Below are positions 34,833 to 45,343 of a stretch of 64,000 nt of DNA, piece by piece. Made by a program: the position numbers and the translations under genes. This DNA comes from Clostridiales bacterium (lineage in GTDB: Bacteria; Bacillota; Clostridia; TANB77; CAG-508). The stretch spans positions 18,209 to 82,208 of the forward strand of contig DPDV01000017.1 in NCBI GenBank assembly GCA_003534295.1, in the 5' to 3' direction. Position 1 is the stretch's first letter, and each line of letters begins with the position of its first letter. The notes beneath the pieces were generated by a model. That model saw nothing but the letters and a program-made list of their open reading frames with translations, had not been told where the DNA came from and did not search any database.

Positions 34833-35759
34833 CTAAAAAACAAATTTTATTAAATCATACATTTTATGTTTTAAACACCACAAATATAATTTTTTATTAA
34901 ATTTTACATTTTTTATTAGTGGATTTTTATACCATTCTGGATATTTCTTTATTACAGGTTCAATTACTTCTTTATACGCTTTTTTTTCTTTTTTCGCCTT
35001 CATAACTTTAATTGCTAAATCAACCAAAATACAATTTATATTCAAAAATTCAATTTGTGTTGTATAACCATTTTTTATAAATTTAGGTTCAATTATATCT
35101 ATAGCTTTTTTTATATCGTAATTTCTGTCTGTTAAATTGTTAGTTATTGAGTTATCCGTTCTTCTGTAATAATATAAATAGTCCTCTATTTTGACTATTT
35201 TATTAGCATCTATTAGTGCTTCTGAAATAGCAACAACATCTTCAAATAGCATATCTTCAGGGTATAAATTTTTCATCATTAGGTTTTTTCTGAATAATTT
35301 ATTACATGAGTGAAATTCCATTAACAAAACTTCTTGTATTTTACCTTTTTTATAAATTGCTTTTTTACCTTTGTTAACCTTTTCTAGTTCAAGATTATTG
35401 GTCTTAAATCTGTAAAAGTTGCATATAACCACGTCGGCATTGTTTTGAATAGCTTCTTCTGTCATCCTTTGTACAAAGTTTTCTGATACATAATCATCAC
35501 TATCAACAAAGAGTAAATATTGTCCCTTTGCTTTTTGAATTGCTAAATTTCTTGCAGCACCCGGTCCACTATTTTTTATATATATATGTTGTATATCTTC
35601 ACTAAATTGCTCTAATATTTTTTCCGAATTATCTGTTGAGCCATCATTCACGCAAATAATCTCATACTTAAATTCTGTTTTTTGATTTATTAGAGATTCT
35701 AAGCACTGTTTAAGATATTTTTCAGTATTATAAACTGGTATTATAATAGATACATCCAT
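34833..35759 (-). CDS. GT2 family glycosyltransferase
   Basis: 308 aa, GT-A fold. It begins MDVSIIIPVYNTEKYLKQCLESL, with CVNDGSTDNSE, SGPGAARNLAIQKAKGQYLLFVDSDDYV (metal motif DSDD) and a later EDVVAISEALI. No membrane helices, so it acts at the cytoplasmic face on a lipid-linked or nascent chain. It is 16 nt from the CDP-glycerol-type gene. Donor and acceptor cannot be read from the sequence. Confidence 0.88.
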   Translation of the reverse strand: MDVSIIIPVYNTEKYLKQCLESLINQKTEFKYEIICVNDGSTDNSEKILEQFSEDIQHIYIKNSGPGAARNLAIQKAKGQYLLFVDSDDYVSENFVQRMTEEAIQNNADVVICNFYRFKTNNLELEKVNKGKKAIYKKGKIQEVLLMEFHSCNKLFRKNLMMKNLYPEDMLFEDVVAISEALIDANKIVKIEDYLYYYRRTDNSITNNLTDRNYDIKKAIDIIEPKFIKNGYTTQIEFLNINCILVDLAIKVMKAKKEKKAYKEVIEPVIKKYPEWYKNPLIKNVKFNKKLYLWCLKHKMYDLIKFVF

Positions 35760-35775
35760 ATTTTCCCCTATTTAT

Positions 35776-36999
35776 TTAATAATTTAATAATTTAATAATT
35801 TCATCATATGTTCTTTTACAGTTGTTGTTATCAATATAAGCAAACGTATCTTCAACCATTTCAATATACTTTTCTTCCATTTTACATCCATTTTTTAAAA
35901 TCTTTTCCAATTCCTCTATTACTTCATCTTCTTTTTTTGCTATTCGCCCAAATTCCTTATGTTTATATTCTATTGTGCACTCCTTATATTGCTTTTGTCT
36001 AAATTTTTCTTTATCAAACTGGTAAAATAGTTCTGGTTTTTTCATATAGGCAAAGTCGAAGTAAACACTTGAATAATCTGTTATTAATATTTTCGACTGT
36101 CTAAGTAATTCCTGCACGTCATTTTCTTCCTTTGAAGCAATAATAATGTTTGGATTATTCGTATTAAATAATTTAATATATTTTTGCATTTCATAATGTG
36201 GATAAAATACTAGTTTAACATTATATTTTTTTAATAGTTCATGTAATCTTGTATTGTTTAATAAGCTCTTATATTTTTTATAATATTCTGTTTCTGTAAA
36301 TCCTTTCTCTACGCTCTTGTCTTCTTTTTTGTATGACGGATTAACTAAGTAGCTTCTCCAAGTAGGCATTAGCAAAATTTGTTCTTTAGTTTGATAATTA
36401 TTTAGATTATCAAACCTCGCCATTCCTATTAGTGGTACTTCTTCTTCTTTATATCCATAGTTAGGATTATTTAATATAGAATTTCTTTCATCAAAGGTTG
36501 ATGTTATAAAAAGATTTATCTGATTTATTCTTTTATTTAATAAATCACTCATATCATCCTTTGTAACTCCGTGTTGTAAAAAAATATATTTTTTCTTGTT
36601 TTTTCTGTCAAAAACTTTCTTGTACAATAAATAACTCCAGATGTTAATATATCCAATATGTGTAGAAATATATACATTAGATAATATCAGCGCAATCTTG
36701 TGTTGAAAGCTATTGTATTCTATAACTTCTCCTAGTTTTTTTACTTTTTCGTAATCTATTTTATTTTTTTTATTGATTATATAGTAAACCTTTTGCTCTG
36801 GATGTTTTTCTCTTATATATTTAAACATCCAGTACCCATTATCCCTTGCTTCTGTTCCCCTCTCACAAATAAGCCATGCATCTTTATATTTTTCTCTGTC
36901 TTTATAAAATATTGAAACAATATAATAAAAAATCATTTGAAGTAAATATCCTGAAAATCTTGGTATCTTTTTAACTAGTTCAATTATTGATATTTTCAT
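35776..36999 (-). CDS. CDP-glycerol:glycerophosphotransferase family protein
   Basis: 407 aa. The N-terminus has a membrane-associated helix (FSGYLLQMIFYYIVSIFY). The body carries WLICERGTEARDNGYWMFKYI, FLQHGVTKDDMS, LLMPTWRSYL, VKLVFYPHYEMQKYI and the family signature ITDYSSVYFDFAYMKKPELFYQFD. TagF/TagB relatives add glycerol- or ribitol-phosphate units to teichoic acids; related capsule enzymes add single units. No tagD-type cytidylyltransferase is encoded in the window. Its presence argues that the polymer made here contains polyol phosphate. Confidence 0.9.
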   Translation of the reverse strand: MKISIIELVKKIPRFSGYLLQMIFYYIVSIFYKDREKYKDAWLICERGTEARDNGYWMFKYIREKHPEQKVYYIINKKNKIDYEKVKKLGEVIEYNSFQHKIALILSNVYISTHIGYINIWSYLLYKKVFDRKNKKKYIFLQHGVTKDDMSDLLNKRINQINLFITSTFDERNSILNNPNYGYKEEEVPLIGMARFDNLNNYQTKEQILLMPTWRSYLVNPSYKKEDKSVEKGFTETEYYKKYKSLLNNTRLHELLKKYNVKLVFYPHYEMQKYIKLFNTNNPNIIIASKEENDVQELLRQSKILITDYSSVYFDFAYMKKPELFYQFDKEKFRQKQYKECTIEYKHKEFGRIAKKEDEVIEELEKILKNGCKMEEKYIEMVEDTFAYIDNNNCKRTYDEIIKLLNY

Positions 37000-37013
37000 T
37001 TTCTTCTCCTTTT

Positions 37014-38063
37014 TTAGGATAATAGTCGAGCTATTTTTTCCTTAATGTTGTAGTTATATTTATTTAAATAATCTACTTGTTTATCTTCAATTTTTTTTGC
37101 TCCTAATATGTCTTTTTCTATATTAATACATCCTTCTATACCTTCTACATATTTTTCCAAATGCTTAGGTATAAAAATTGGTAATCCTATTACTTTAGCT
37201 TCTAAAATCACCATGCCTTGTCCTTCATAACGTGATGTTATAACAAAAGCATCCATCTTTTTCATATATTCAAATGGATTTTTTTGGCTACCCAAGAAAA
37301 ATACATTTTCTTGTAATTTTTTTCTTTTTACTAGTTTCTTTATTTTTGGAGCATCTGGTCCATCTCCTATTATATATAAATTAACATTTTTATTTTGCTG
37401 TACTATATTTTCCATATGCTCTATTAATATATCAAAACCCTTTTGATGACATATTCTTCCTACTGTAACTAAATTATATTTTTTATTATCTACGGTAAAA
37501 CTATTTTCTTTTTTACTTTTTGTTATTATTTCTTCTGCATCTATATAATTTGGAATACTCCATACCTTTTTTTGATCTATTTTAGTTTTAGCTATAAATG
37601 ACTGTTTTGCTCCCTCTGAAACATTAACGATTTCATCAAAATATTTATATTTTGTTTTAAATGCATTATATAAAATATTATATTTCCATTCATTTTTAGA
37701 TTTAATTACAATATCATTATGGCACCATATTATTTTTTTCTTACTATTGGTTTCTAGTGCCGCTATTGCACATTCATTAGAATATCCGTTAAAATCAATA
37801 GTTATATCATATTCCTTTTCTATGTGATATTTTTTATATTTTATAAGGATTTTAAATGGAATAATTTTACATATTGCAGCAAAAGGTGATAAATATATAA
37901 TGTTAATCTTAGTTGGCATTTTAACATTATAAAAATTCTCTTTGCTGAATAAATATAAATCTATGTTGTATTCATCCAAATTTAAGTTGTTCAATAAATT
38001 TATTAATGATTTTTGAATTCCCCCTAATCCTAAATCATATTGAAATATAGCTATTTTTTTCAT
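37014..38063 (-). CDS. GT4 family glycosyltransferase
   Basis: 349 aa, GT-B fold. It begins KKIAIFQYDLGLGGIQKSLINLLNNL, the Gly-rich acceptor loop. The C-terminal domain has VTVGRICHQKGFDILIEHM, LYIIGDGPDAPKIKKLVKR, VFFLGSQKNPFEYM and ITSRYEGQGMVILEAKVIGLP with the ExxxxxxE pair. It likely adds a sugar with retention of configuration. It overlaps the upstream GT2 gene by 4 nt (ATGA). Confidence 0.9.
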   Translation of the reverse strand: MKKIAIFQYDLGLGGIQKSLINLLNNLNLDEYNIDLYLFSKENFYNVKMPTKINIIYLSPFAAICKIIPFKILIKYKKYHIEKEYDITIDFNGYSNECAIAALETNSKKKIIWCHNDIVIKSKNEWKYNILYNAFKTKYKYFDEIVNVSEGAKQSFIAKTKIDQKKVWSIPNYIDAEEIITKSKKENSFTVDNKKYNLVTVGRICHQKGFDILIEHMENIVQQNKNVNLYIIGDGPDAPKIKKLVKRKKLQENVFFLGSQKNPFEYMKKMDAFVITSRYEGQGMVILEAKVIGLPIFIPKHLEKYVEGIEGCINIEKDILGAKKIEDKQVDYLNKYNYNIKEKIARLLS

Positions 38064-38839
38064 CTATCTTCCTCTTTTTTGTAATCTTTTATTCCTTTGA
38101 ACAATAGTTTTGTTATATTGAATATGTTTGTTTTACAAATATTTCTTTTTAAGATTGCAATTGGCAATACCATAAAAAAACACATTTTGGGATATAACCT
38201 CCTAAATAATGCCCCTTTTTCATATATGTCTTCTTCCATCCATATCGCTCCTGTACTTTCCTTTGGATGTATATTTATTGCTTCATTATAAAAATATATT
38301 TTTAATCCTTTATTATAACAATCAAGTAAAAATATATTTTCCTCGCCACTTTTATATCTAGAACCTAATCCAAATCTTTCGTCAAACCTCACTTTATCCT
38401 TTATTTTTAATACTCTAAAGGTTATTTCTATAGAACATACTTGTAAGATTTCTTTTCTTGTTAGTTCCTTGTTGTGAGATGGATATTTTCTTCTATCTTT
38501 TCCATTTTCATCTAAAGACTTAAATATAATTATATCTGCATTTTTTATTGTATCATAAGCTTTTTGAACTATATCTTTATATTCTTTAACAAATGTCACA
38601 TCATCATCCGTAATAATACCAATATCTACATCACTTTCTATTTTTTCCAATAACCTATTACGTGATTTTGCTAGCCCTTTTTCATTGTATGAATAAAAAA
38701 CCACATCACCTTTTTCTATATTTTTTATCTGCTCTTTAGTTTGATTTATTATTATACAGTTTGATATATTTTTTTCATTTAACTTTAGTTCCTCAATATC
38801 TTTTTTATTCATCGTAGACATTAAAATTTTTATATTCAT
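38060..38839 (-). CDS. GT2-like (GT-A fold) glycosyltransferase
   Basis: 259 aa. The usual N-terminal GT2 motif is diverged (MNIKILMSTMNKKDIEEL), but GLAKSRNRLLEKIESDVDIGIITDDDVTF supplies the acidic metal motif and FDERFGLGSRYKSGEENIFLLD the acceptor-side Asp. The C-terminus has a hydrophobic MCFFMVLPIAIL stretch. It shares a 4-nt overlap with the GT4 gene downstream, so they are translationally coupled. Specificity unknown. Confidence 0.8.
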   Translation of the reverse strand: MNIKILMSTMNKKDIEELKLNEKNISNCIIINQTKEQIKNIEKGDVVFYSYNEKGLAKSRNRLLEKIESDVDIGIITDDDVTFVKEYKDIVQKAYDTIKNADIIIFKSLDENGKDRRKYPSHNKELTRKEILQVCSIEITFRVLKIKDKVRFDERFGLGSRYKSGEENIFLLDCYNKGLKIYFYNEAINIHPKESTGAIWMEEDIYEKGALFRRLYPKMCFFMVLPIAILKRNICKTNIFNITKLLFKGIKDYKKEEDR

Positions 38840-38849
38840 GTTTTCCCCT

Positions 38850-39866
38850 TTAATTATCTAATTTTTTGAAACATTTATATAGTGTTTTATTTTCAAATAT
38901 TGCTTTCAACATTTTTCTAAAAATTTTTAAATTGTATATATTTTTATTCATTAAAAGCACTGCCGCTATTTTATAGTACATTTTAGTCCTGTAATATTTA
39001 GTTTCTTTGTACTTGTGATTTTTCTTTAAATATTCTCTCAATTTTGTATATACTTCTATTCGCTCTTCATCATTTTCCATCATTACAGTTCTTAGTATTT
39101 TATAGATCACATGTGTAAAACATAAAAATTCAATCTCTTCTTCATACTTACTATATGTATTTTGACTTTTAGCAATTTTTTTCAGTTCTTCCGTTGTTGT
39201 TAAAATATCTAGTAAATTTCTAACATTTACAGAATTTGAAAGCCCTTCATCATTTGGAACATAATGATATACTGTTTTATCCATATATGCAATATTTTTT
39301 GCTTCCATAATGGAAGATATTGTTATTACCATATCTTCTCCTATTTTAGATGTAATAAAAAAACTTTCTTTTATTAAATCTCTTTTAAATATCTTGTTCC
39401 AAAGAGCTGGTTTTATGTGAATAATATCTTTATGTTCTTTTAAGTTTTCTGAGTAATATTTATACGGAATTCCCTTTTTTTCTTTTAAAAACTCATCTTT
39501 TTTTGTTACTTCTTTATAATTTCCAATAACAATATCTGCATTTGTTTCTTCTAGTTTACCCACAAAATTCTCAATTGCATCCTGCTCTACAAAGTCATCT
39601 GAGTCGCAAAATAAAACATAATCTCCTGTCGAAGCTTCAAATCCGACCTTTCTAGCATAATTAGGTCCTTGCATTGTAGCTATTAGTGCTTTAACTCTAC
39701 AATCGTTTTTTTCTAGTGTCTTTATATAATCATAACTGCCATCTTTTGAGTTATTATCAACCAACAGTATTTCTATATTATGATATGTTTGGTTTAAAAC
39801 TTTTTCCAAACTAATTGGTAGATACTCCATTGCATTATAAATAGGAATAATCACACTAACTTTCAA
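38850..39866 (-). CDS. GT2 family glycosyltransferase
   Basis: 338 aa. It has KVSVIIPIYNAMEYLPISLEKVL, LVDNNSKDGSYDYI, GPNYARKVGFEASTGDYVLFCDSDDFVE and EDMVITISSIM. The start is TTG 39866 inside GGAGGGGAAAAATTG, overlapping the stop of the preceding gene as TTGA. The C-terminal part is basic and rich in aromatics, perhaps membrane-apposed. Donor unknown. Confidence 0.87.
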   Translation of the reverse strand: MKVSVIIPIYNAMEYLPISLEKVLNQTYHNIEILLVDNNSKDGSYDYIKTLEKNDCRVKALIATMQGPNYARKVGFEASTGDYVLFCDSDDFVEQDAIENFVGKLEETNADIVIGNYKEVTKKDEFLKEKKGIPYKYYSENLKEHKDIIHIKPALWNKIFKRDLIKESFFITSKIGEDMVITISSIMEAKNIAYMDKTVYHYVPNDEGLSNSVNVRNLLDILTTTEELKKIAKSQNTYSKYEEEIEFLCFTHVIYKILRTVMMENDEERIEVYTKLREYLKKNHKYKETKYYRTKMYYKIAAVLLMNKNIYNLKIFRKMLKAIFENKTLYKCFKKLDN

Positions 39867-40693
39867 TTTTTCCCCTCCAAATTTTCTCTTAATGTTATAA
39901 CTTGTCCTCTATTGTCATCATAATTTGCAACTATTTTGTCTATGGCATACTTATCCATAAATACATTTGTATAATTTCTATTTCTTTTTTCGCTGTACTT
40001 TTTTAGTTTAACCGGATGATGTTGAACTGATAGTTCATTTGTAAACCCTACCTTCAAATTATTCAATTTGACTCTATAAAAAAACTCCGTGTGTTCTTGC
40101 AATTTCAATTTTGGATCCCAACCGTGAATTTCTTTTATTCTTTCTGTCTTAGCCAAGAAAAAATTTAATACTAAATCTGTTTCTGCAAATTCCGGAAATG
40201 AATGCACTGTGTAATCTGCATAAAATGTATTTCCTTCCATCTTTAAGGTTCCTATATAATTTGTTGGCAATTCATATTTTAGTATTTTTTGAATAAGAAC
40301 AAGAAGCTTGTCCCAATTACTTTTTATAATTTTATAGTTGCGTATATATCCCCCTATAATATCTAATTTTTTCTCTTCAAGTATTTGCACTGCTCTTTCT
40401 AAGTTTGTTTTTTGATCAAAAACGAAATCGTCGTCTGCTAATACAAAATATTTCGTTTGTATTTTATTTAATAAAAAATTTCTTCCAGCAGATAGTCCAC
40501 AATCTTTTTCTAAATTGTAATATTGCAAATTGTATTGGTTAAATTTTGATAGTATTTTTTCTTTGGATGATATTTCGCTATCATCTCCAACTAAAACTCT
40601 AATTTTAGGATATTTTTTAAAAATAGAGTCCAATAAATTAATTAAGCAATCACATCTGTCTAGTGTTTTTATAATAATTGTCACTTCATCCAT
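39863..40693 (-). CDS. GT2 family glycosyltransferase
   Basis: 276 aa. It has VTIIIKTLDRCDCLINLLDSI, DCGLSAGRNFLLNKIQTKYFVLADDDFVFD (acidic motif DDDF) and HGWDPKLKLQEHTEFFYRVKL, a pattern of GT2 members that act on surface glycans. A final HHPVKLKKYSEKRNRNY segment is strongly basic. It overlaps the next gene by 4 nt. Specificity unknown. Confidence 0.86.
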   Translation of the reverse strand: MDEVTIIIKTLDRCDCLINLLDSIFKKYPKIRVLVGDDSEISSKEKILSKFNQYNLQYYNLEKDCGLSAGRNFLLNKIQTKYFVLADDDFVFDQKTNLERAVQILEEKKLDIIGGYIRNYKIIKSNWDKLLVLIQKILKYELPTNYIGTLKMEGNTFYADYTVHSFPEFAETDLVLNFFLAKTERIKEIHGWDPKLKLQEHTEFFYRVKLNNLKVGFTNELSVQHHPVKLKKYSEKRNRNYTNVFMDKYAIDKIVANYDDNRGQVITLRENLEGKN

Positions 40694-40709
40694 TTTTTCT
40701 TTTCCCCCC

Positions 40710-42863
40710 TTATTTCAATTTTAGGATTTGAACATCGTCATTTGAATAAATAACTTCAAAGTTATTATTTATATAGTTTTTAAACTTTTCTTCTTTAGAT
40801 GCCTTGCAAGTTATATATTGAATATCATAGTATTTAATATATTCCTCAATTTCCTTTTCTTCTATTGGTACCTCTTTTCCAGATTCATTATATAAATAGC
40901 TTTTACCCTCTGAATCAAAGTAAGCACTTATAGCTAATTTACTTGTAAAAGTTTTATTTTCATCTCCCAAATATCCCATATATTCTTTACTATTTATAAT
41001 TTTAATTTTCTTATTGACATTTTTGTCAATCATAGACATATTAAAAGTATTAGCCGTATAATAGACCCTAACATATTCGTTAGATAAATTATTTTCCTGT
41101 ATATATTTATTAAAATATTCAGTCGCTTCTACTAAAGTATTTGGCACTTTAGCAAGTATGCTATATTTTTTACAATCAATTATATCAAATTGTAATATAT
41201 AGACTAATATTGAAAATGCTGTTAATGTTATGTATACATAACTTCCATATTGCAATACTTTCTTAATGTTATATTGTGTTTTTATATTTTTTACTCTAGT
41301 TTCTATAAATTCAAGCAAATAATATATTCCTAATATTCCAAAAATAGTATTAAAGAATAAATATATCCTACTTTCAAGCCCTAATGTTAATGCTGAAAGA
41401 CCCTTTCTTACTAAAGGATTATACAAAATAATTATATATACCACTAGTAATAAAAACTCTGGTTTTTTTCTTAAATTTTTTATTCCATATACTAATAAGA
41501 ATATCATACCACCATACAAGATGCTTGAATGTGTAATTAAAATCAGAATTGTACTTAATACATTAGATTTATTTTCATAAATATATTTCATTGATGAACT
41601 ATGAATTTCTTTATCCACTGTATAATTTAATATTAATTTTTCCCCATCTTCTAAATGTTCATCCGGATTCTCTGCATTCTCTGGAATTATTTGCATGCTT
41701 GAATCAATATTATCCTTCTTTATTAATAATTTTGCCAATATATTATCATATAAAGGAGTTCCTAGTAAAATAAGTATTATTGGTATAATTATCATCATTG
41801 GATATCCAAGTTTAGCAATTATATCTATTATTTTTTTGTTTTGAAATAACAAATATAAAATTGTTAACACAAATAGCATAATTGCAATAACATATATATT
41901 ATCTAACGATTCATAAATATATAAAAACAAAATTATCAATACCGGTGTACCTACATATAATACTGAATTCAATAAGTCCTTTCTTTTTAATATACATACA
42001 ACTATATAGAAGGAACAAATAAAAAATAACATAATAAACATCATCGTAGATGTTATAGAAATTCCAGCAATTATACAAATTAATAGTAAATGTAATGATG
42101 TTTTTTCTTCTTTGAATAAATCAAACATATAAGTAAAACAATAAATACTTAATACTATTGTTACTAAATGAAGTGCATTAAATGGCGCCCTGAAAATGCT
42201 AAGAACAAATGTTAAAAAAAATGCTGTAAGTATATTGTTTAAATTTTTATTTCGAGCTATTCTCACCAATGTTATTGCTGTCATACTTATAAAAAAGTAA
42301 TTCATAAATGTCATTACCCATATTAAAACTAAATATCCCTCTTGTAGTCCGACTATGTTAGCCAAAAATGATGCTTGGTAGTAATATGACATATATTTAT
42401 AATAATTTTGCAAATTACTTTGGCCTGTATATGGGTCTATAGTTGATATGTGTTCTGCATTTTGTGCACTATTAGTAAATACACTGTAAAAATAGGAATC
42501 ATATGTTTCCATGTATCCAAAGTGAATGCATATCATATATAATAACATAAAAGCAAATGCCACAATAAGTGCTATAATTTCTTTTTTTGTTATTTTAATA
42601 ATTTTCTTGTTTTTTATATACTTAAGCATAATAATTCCAATTATTGTTAAATATACAAGTCCAAAAATATTTAAGTATCTTGATGATAGTTTAAAGAACA
42701 TAACTGGAAGCTCACATATAAAAAACAAAGTCAGATTTGCCAAAAAGCCTATTGCTGTTTTTTCTTCCCTATCTTTCTTTATCTTATCAAAAACATAAAG
42801 TCCAAGTGCCTTTGAACTAAAACACATAAAAACTATTAATAATAAAATCTTTAGTATTGTCAA
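40710..42863 (-). CDS. Large polytopic membrane protein, GT-C-like, second copy type
   Basis: 717 aa with about 13 membrane helices and an external C-terminal domain of about 150 residues. After the third helix comes FGYMETYDSYFYSVFTNSAQNAEHISTIDPYTG in pieces, which aligns with the acidic loop of the 629-aa protein at 32934-34823 (both have D-S-hydrophobic-Y then a D/N-P-x-TG turn). The two proteins are distant paralogues. The start is TTG 42863 with GGAGGAG upstream. Likely an extracytoplasmic glycosyltransferase or polymerase of the locus. Confidence 0.7.
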   Translation of the reverse strand: MTILKILLLIVFMCFSSKALGLYVFDKIKKDREEKTAIGFLANLTLFFICELPVMFFKLSSRYLNIFGLVYLTIIGIIMLKYIKNKKIIKITKKEIIALIVAFAFMLLYMICIHFGYMETYDSYFYSVFTNSAQNAEHISTIDPYTGQSNLQNYYKYMSYYYQASFLANIVGLQEGYLVLIWVMTFMNYFFISMTAITLVRIARNKNLNNILTAFFLTFVLSIFRAPFNALHLVTIVLSIYCFTYMFDLFKEEKTSLHLLLICIIAGISITSTMMFIMLFFICSFYIVVCILKRKDLLNSVLYVGTPVLIILFLYIYESLDNIYVIAIMLFVLTILYLLFQNKKIIDIIAKLGYPMMIIIPIILILLGTPLYDNILAKLLIKKDNIDSSMQIIPENAENPDEHLEDGEKLILNYTVDKEIHSSSMKYIYENKSNVLSTILILITHSSILYGGMIFLLVYGIKNLRKKPEFLLLVVYIIILYNPLVRKGLSALTLGLESRIYLFFNTIFGILGIYYLLEFIETRVKNIKTQYNIKKVLQYGSYVYITLTAFSILVYILQFDIIDCKKYSILAKVPNTLVEATEYFNKYIQENNLSNEYVRVYYTANTFNMSMIDKNVNKKIKIINSKEYMGYLGDENKTFTSKLAISAYFDSEGKSYLYNESGKEVPIEEKEIEEYIKYYDIQYITCKASKEEKFKNYINNNFEVIYSNDDVQILKLK

Positions 42864-42896
42864 TTTTTCTCCTCCACTTATAACTAAAATTAGTTA

Positions 42897-43808
42897 TTAT
42901 TTGTTCTGTTTTTCTTTTAATATCATATATATGTCATCAATAATCTTTTTATTTGTCTCTACATCAAACTTTCTAGCAAACAGCATTCTACTTTTTAGCA
43001 ATCTTTCTAGGTCTTCCTCTTTGAATACATATGGATTTCCTCTTTCCCAATCAATGTATCTCATACAAGCATCTCCGTTAAAATTATTTGATGGTTCTTT
43101 ATAAACATTTTCTTTAAATTTAGAGTTTACTAAAAGTGTCTGAATAAATAGTTCATCTGCGCATAATGAATATTTAAATACCTTTCTTACCCAAGTTTCC
43201 TGTTTCAACACATAGTTTGCAAAGTCATTTGTAATACTGACCCAATTTGCACCATATCCTACTTTGATATCCAGCTTTTTTATTCGATCAACTTTTAAAA
43301 TAGATTGTATAGGCATAAAAACATTTTGAAAAGCATTATAAAATGTTCTTTCTAATCTTCGATTGCTTTTTGCAATTTTTTGAAAAAAATGGAACCTAGA
43401 GATTCTATAATATGCATTCCTTTTGTTTATTATTTCATCCGTCGTTAATTGAACAATTTCTTTTCCATTGTTCTTTTGAAAAAAATCGTGAATTTCATCT
43501 TGTGTTTTTAATGGTAGGTCTACTCCTGATATAAAGTGATAATATTCATAGTTCTTGTTTTTGCTTTCTTTTAGTAATAAATATTCACATTCTATCTGAG
43601 AAAAGTCCCCCCATCTCACATCAATTCTTTTCGTAAAATATAGATTCGAATTCTTTACAATATTGTTTATTTCTTGTACATTGAATAATTTTGACTTTTT
43701 ATCTATATGTAAATAAATATCATTTCTCTTATCATCAATTAAATTTAACAATTTTTTTAGAATGTATGGGTTATTATGAGCCATAATTAGATATGCATGT
43801 TTTTTCAT
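42897..43808 (-). CDS. GT14 (core-2/I-branching type) N-acetylglucosaminyltransferase-like protein
   Basis: 303 aa. It has KKHAYLIMAHNNPYILKKLLNLI, DIYLHIDKKSK, a VRWGDFSQIECEYLLLKES segment with YYHFISGVDLPLKTQDEI, and GANWVSITNDFANYVLK then CADELFIQTLL, all diagnostic of the beta-1,6-GlcNAc-transferase family. Bacterial members add branches to surface glycans. It lies 5 nt after the flippase gene. Confidence 0.9.
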   Translation of the reverse strand: MKKHAYLIMAHNNPYILKKLLNLIDDKRNDIYLHIDKKSKLFNVQEINNIVKNSNLYFTKRIDVRWGDFSQIECEYLLLKESKNKNYEYYHFISGVDLPLKTQDEIHDFFQKNNGKEIVQLTTDEIINKRNAYYRISRFHFFQKIAKSNRRLERTFYNAFQNVFMPIQSILKVDRIKKLDIKVGYGANWVSITNDFANYVLKQETWVRKVFKYSLCADELFIQTLLVNSKFKENVYKEPSNNFNGDACMRYIDWERGNPYVFKEEDLERLLKSRMLFARKFDVETNKKIIDDIYMILKEKQNK

Positions 43809-43813
43809 ATAAG

Positions 43814-45322
43814 TTACCTTCTTATTATAATTCCTTTTAAAATTTTTACAGTCTCTTTAAATGTTTCTCTATTGGAAATTGCTCCTGTTATTAAAAATAT
43901 AATCCCTACAGTAGTAGATATTATAATTGCATATGTAAACCACTGCAGATAGTTTAAAATCATAAGGTTGATTCCAAATGAATAAAATCCAATAATTATA
44001 CATGCAACCGCTAAAAATAATAAAACTCTTTTTATAATTATATTATTCGATATCTTCAATATATATTTGTTAGAGTACCAAATAAAATTAATTGCCCTAT
44101 ATATTGCTGCCAATAGGCATCCTAATAAAGCTCCATAGATTCCCCAAAAATACATTAGAATTACTTGTCCCAAAAGATTTATAATCATTTCAATTACTGA
44201 ATATTTTTTTGTCTGTTTAAAATGCCCGCTTGCAATGACCATCGTTCTTGATGGAATCTTAAGATTGTTTATGAATCCAACTAGTACAAATAACTTACCT
44301 AATATAGGAAGCACATAGTTAGCGTCTGTCATTCCTTGAGTATATATTTTTATAAATGGCATAATTAATATATATGCTATTGTATAAATTGCGGAGATCA
44401 TAATCATGTATGTAAATTCAAAAACATCATAAGCTTTTTTCAGAACTTCATCTTCTTTTTTCGAAACTACATCCCCAAAAGATGCATATATTCCATTAGA
44501 AACAATATTGCAAATCATGTTTAATCCAGAAAAAACTAACATATAAACATTATAAATACTTGCATTTTTTAACCCAATAAGCAATGATATTAGTACAATA
44601 GAACTATTGTTAATAATCAGTGCAGTAATTTCGTGTATTATTGCATCTCTCCTTTGAGAAATTTCGTTCATCAGTGGTTTTTCTTTCTTATCAATATAAG
44701 TATAATTTTTTTTGAAGTACGTCCAAAGCACAACCACTCTGACAATATACACAGTCATTGCACCAAATTCTACCAAAATAATATTACAGTTAAATTTAAT
44801 TAATATTATAGAAATGACAATGTTAAATATATTACCCAATCCTTGAGCAATAGATACCAAGTAGTTTTTTTGATCTGCGCTAAACAAGGCTTGATACTTT
44901 CCAATAAAATAAAATTCCGATACGCCACAGGCTCCAAGTAATATAATTAAACAAATTGTAGTTAAAACATCTACATCGTTACGCACAAATAATGGGTATA
45001 TGAATGCAACTAAGAGCATGATAAGAGATGACAAGTTTCCTGCTTTTACAAACATTTTCCTCGTTGCATTAAAAATACCACTTAACTTTTTATAGTTTCG
45101 TTCAGCTAGTGGTTGATACATTACATATGTACTAGCACTTGCAATTCCTGCACCAGTAGTTTGAGCATACATTACAATCTGTTTTATCGTAGAAATCAGC
45201 CCATTAATTGATGAACCATAATTATGAATTATGAGGGGTGGTAATATAAAACCGGTCACGATACTTACAATTTGTTGCAATAAGTTAAATATTAAATTTT
45301 TTAAAGTTTTTTTTGCTCTCAT
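43814..45322 (-). CDS. Polysaccharide flippase (Wzx/MOP type)
   Basis: 502 aa, about 14 membrane helices. The N-terminal part has LIFNLLQQIVSIVTGFILPPLIIHNYGSSINGL, typical of polysaccharide export proteins of the MOP superfamily; charged loops separate helical pairs. It should move the undecaprenyl-linked repeat unit across the membrane. No Wzz/Wzc chain-length genes are encoded nearby, and no ABC exporter, so this is the only visible export route in the locus. AGGTG precedes the ATG. Confidence 0.88.
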   Translation of the reverse strand: MRAKKTLKNLIFNLLQQIVSIVTGFILPPLIIHNYGSSINGLISTIKQIVMYAQTTGAGIASASTYVMYQPLAERNYKKLSGIFNATRKMFVKAGNLSSLIMLLVAFIYPLFVRNDVDVLTTICLIILLGACGVSEFYFIGKYQALFSADQKNYLVSIAQGLGNIFNIVISIILIKFNCNIILVEFGAMTVYIVRVVVLWTYFKKNYTYIDKKEKPLMNEISQRRDAIIHEITALIINNSSIVLISLLIGLKNASIYNVYMLVFSGLNMICNIVSNGIYASFGDVVSKKEDEVLKKAYDVFEFTYMIMISAIYTIAYILIMPFIKIYTQGMTDANYVLPILGKLFVLVGFINNLKIPSRTMVIASGHFKQTKKYSVIEMIINLLGQVILMYFWGIYGALLGCLLAAIYRAINFIWYSNKYILKISNNIIIKRVLLFLAVACIIIGFYSFGINLMILNYLQWFTYAIIISTTVGIIFLITGAISNRETFKETVKILKGIIIRR

Positions 45323-45343
45323 TTGTTCTTCACCTGTTATAAA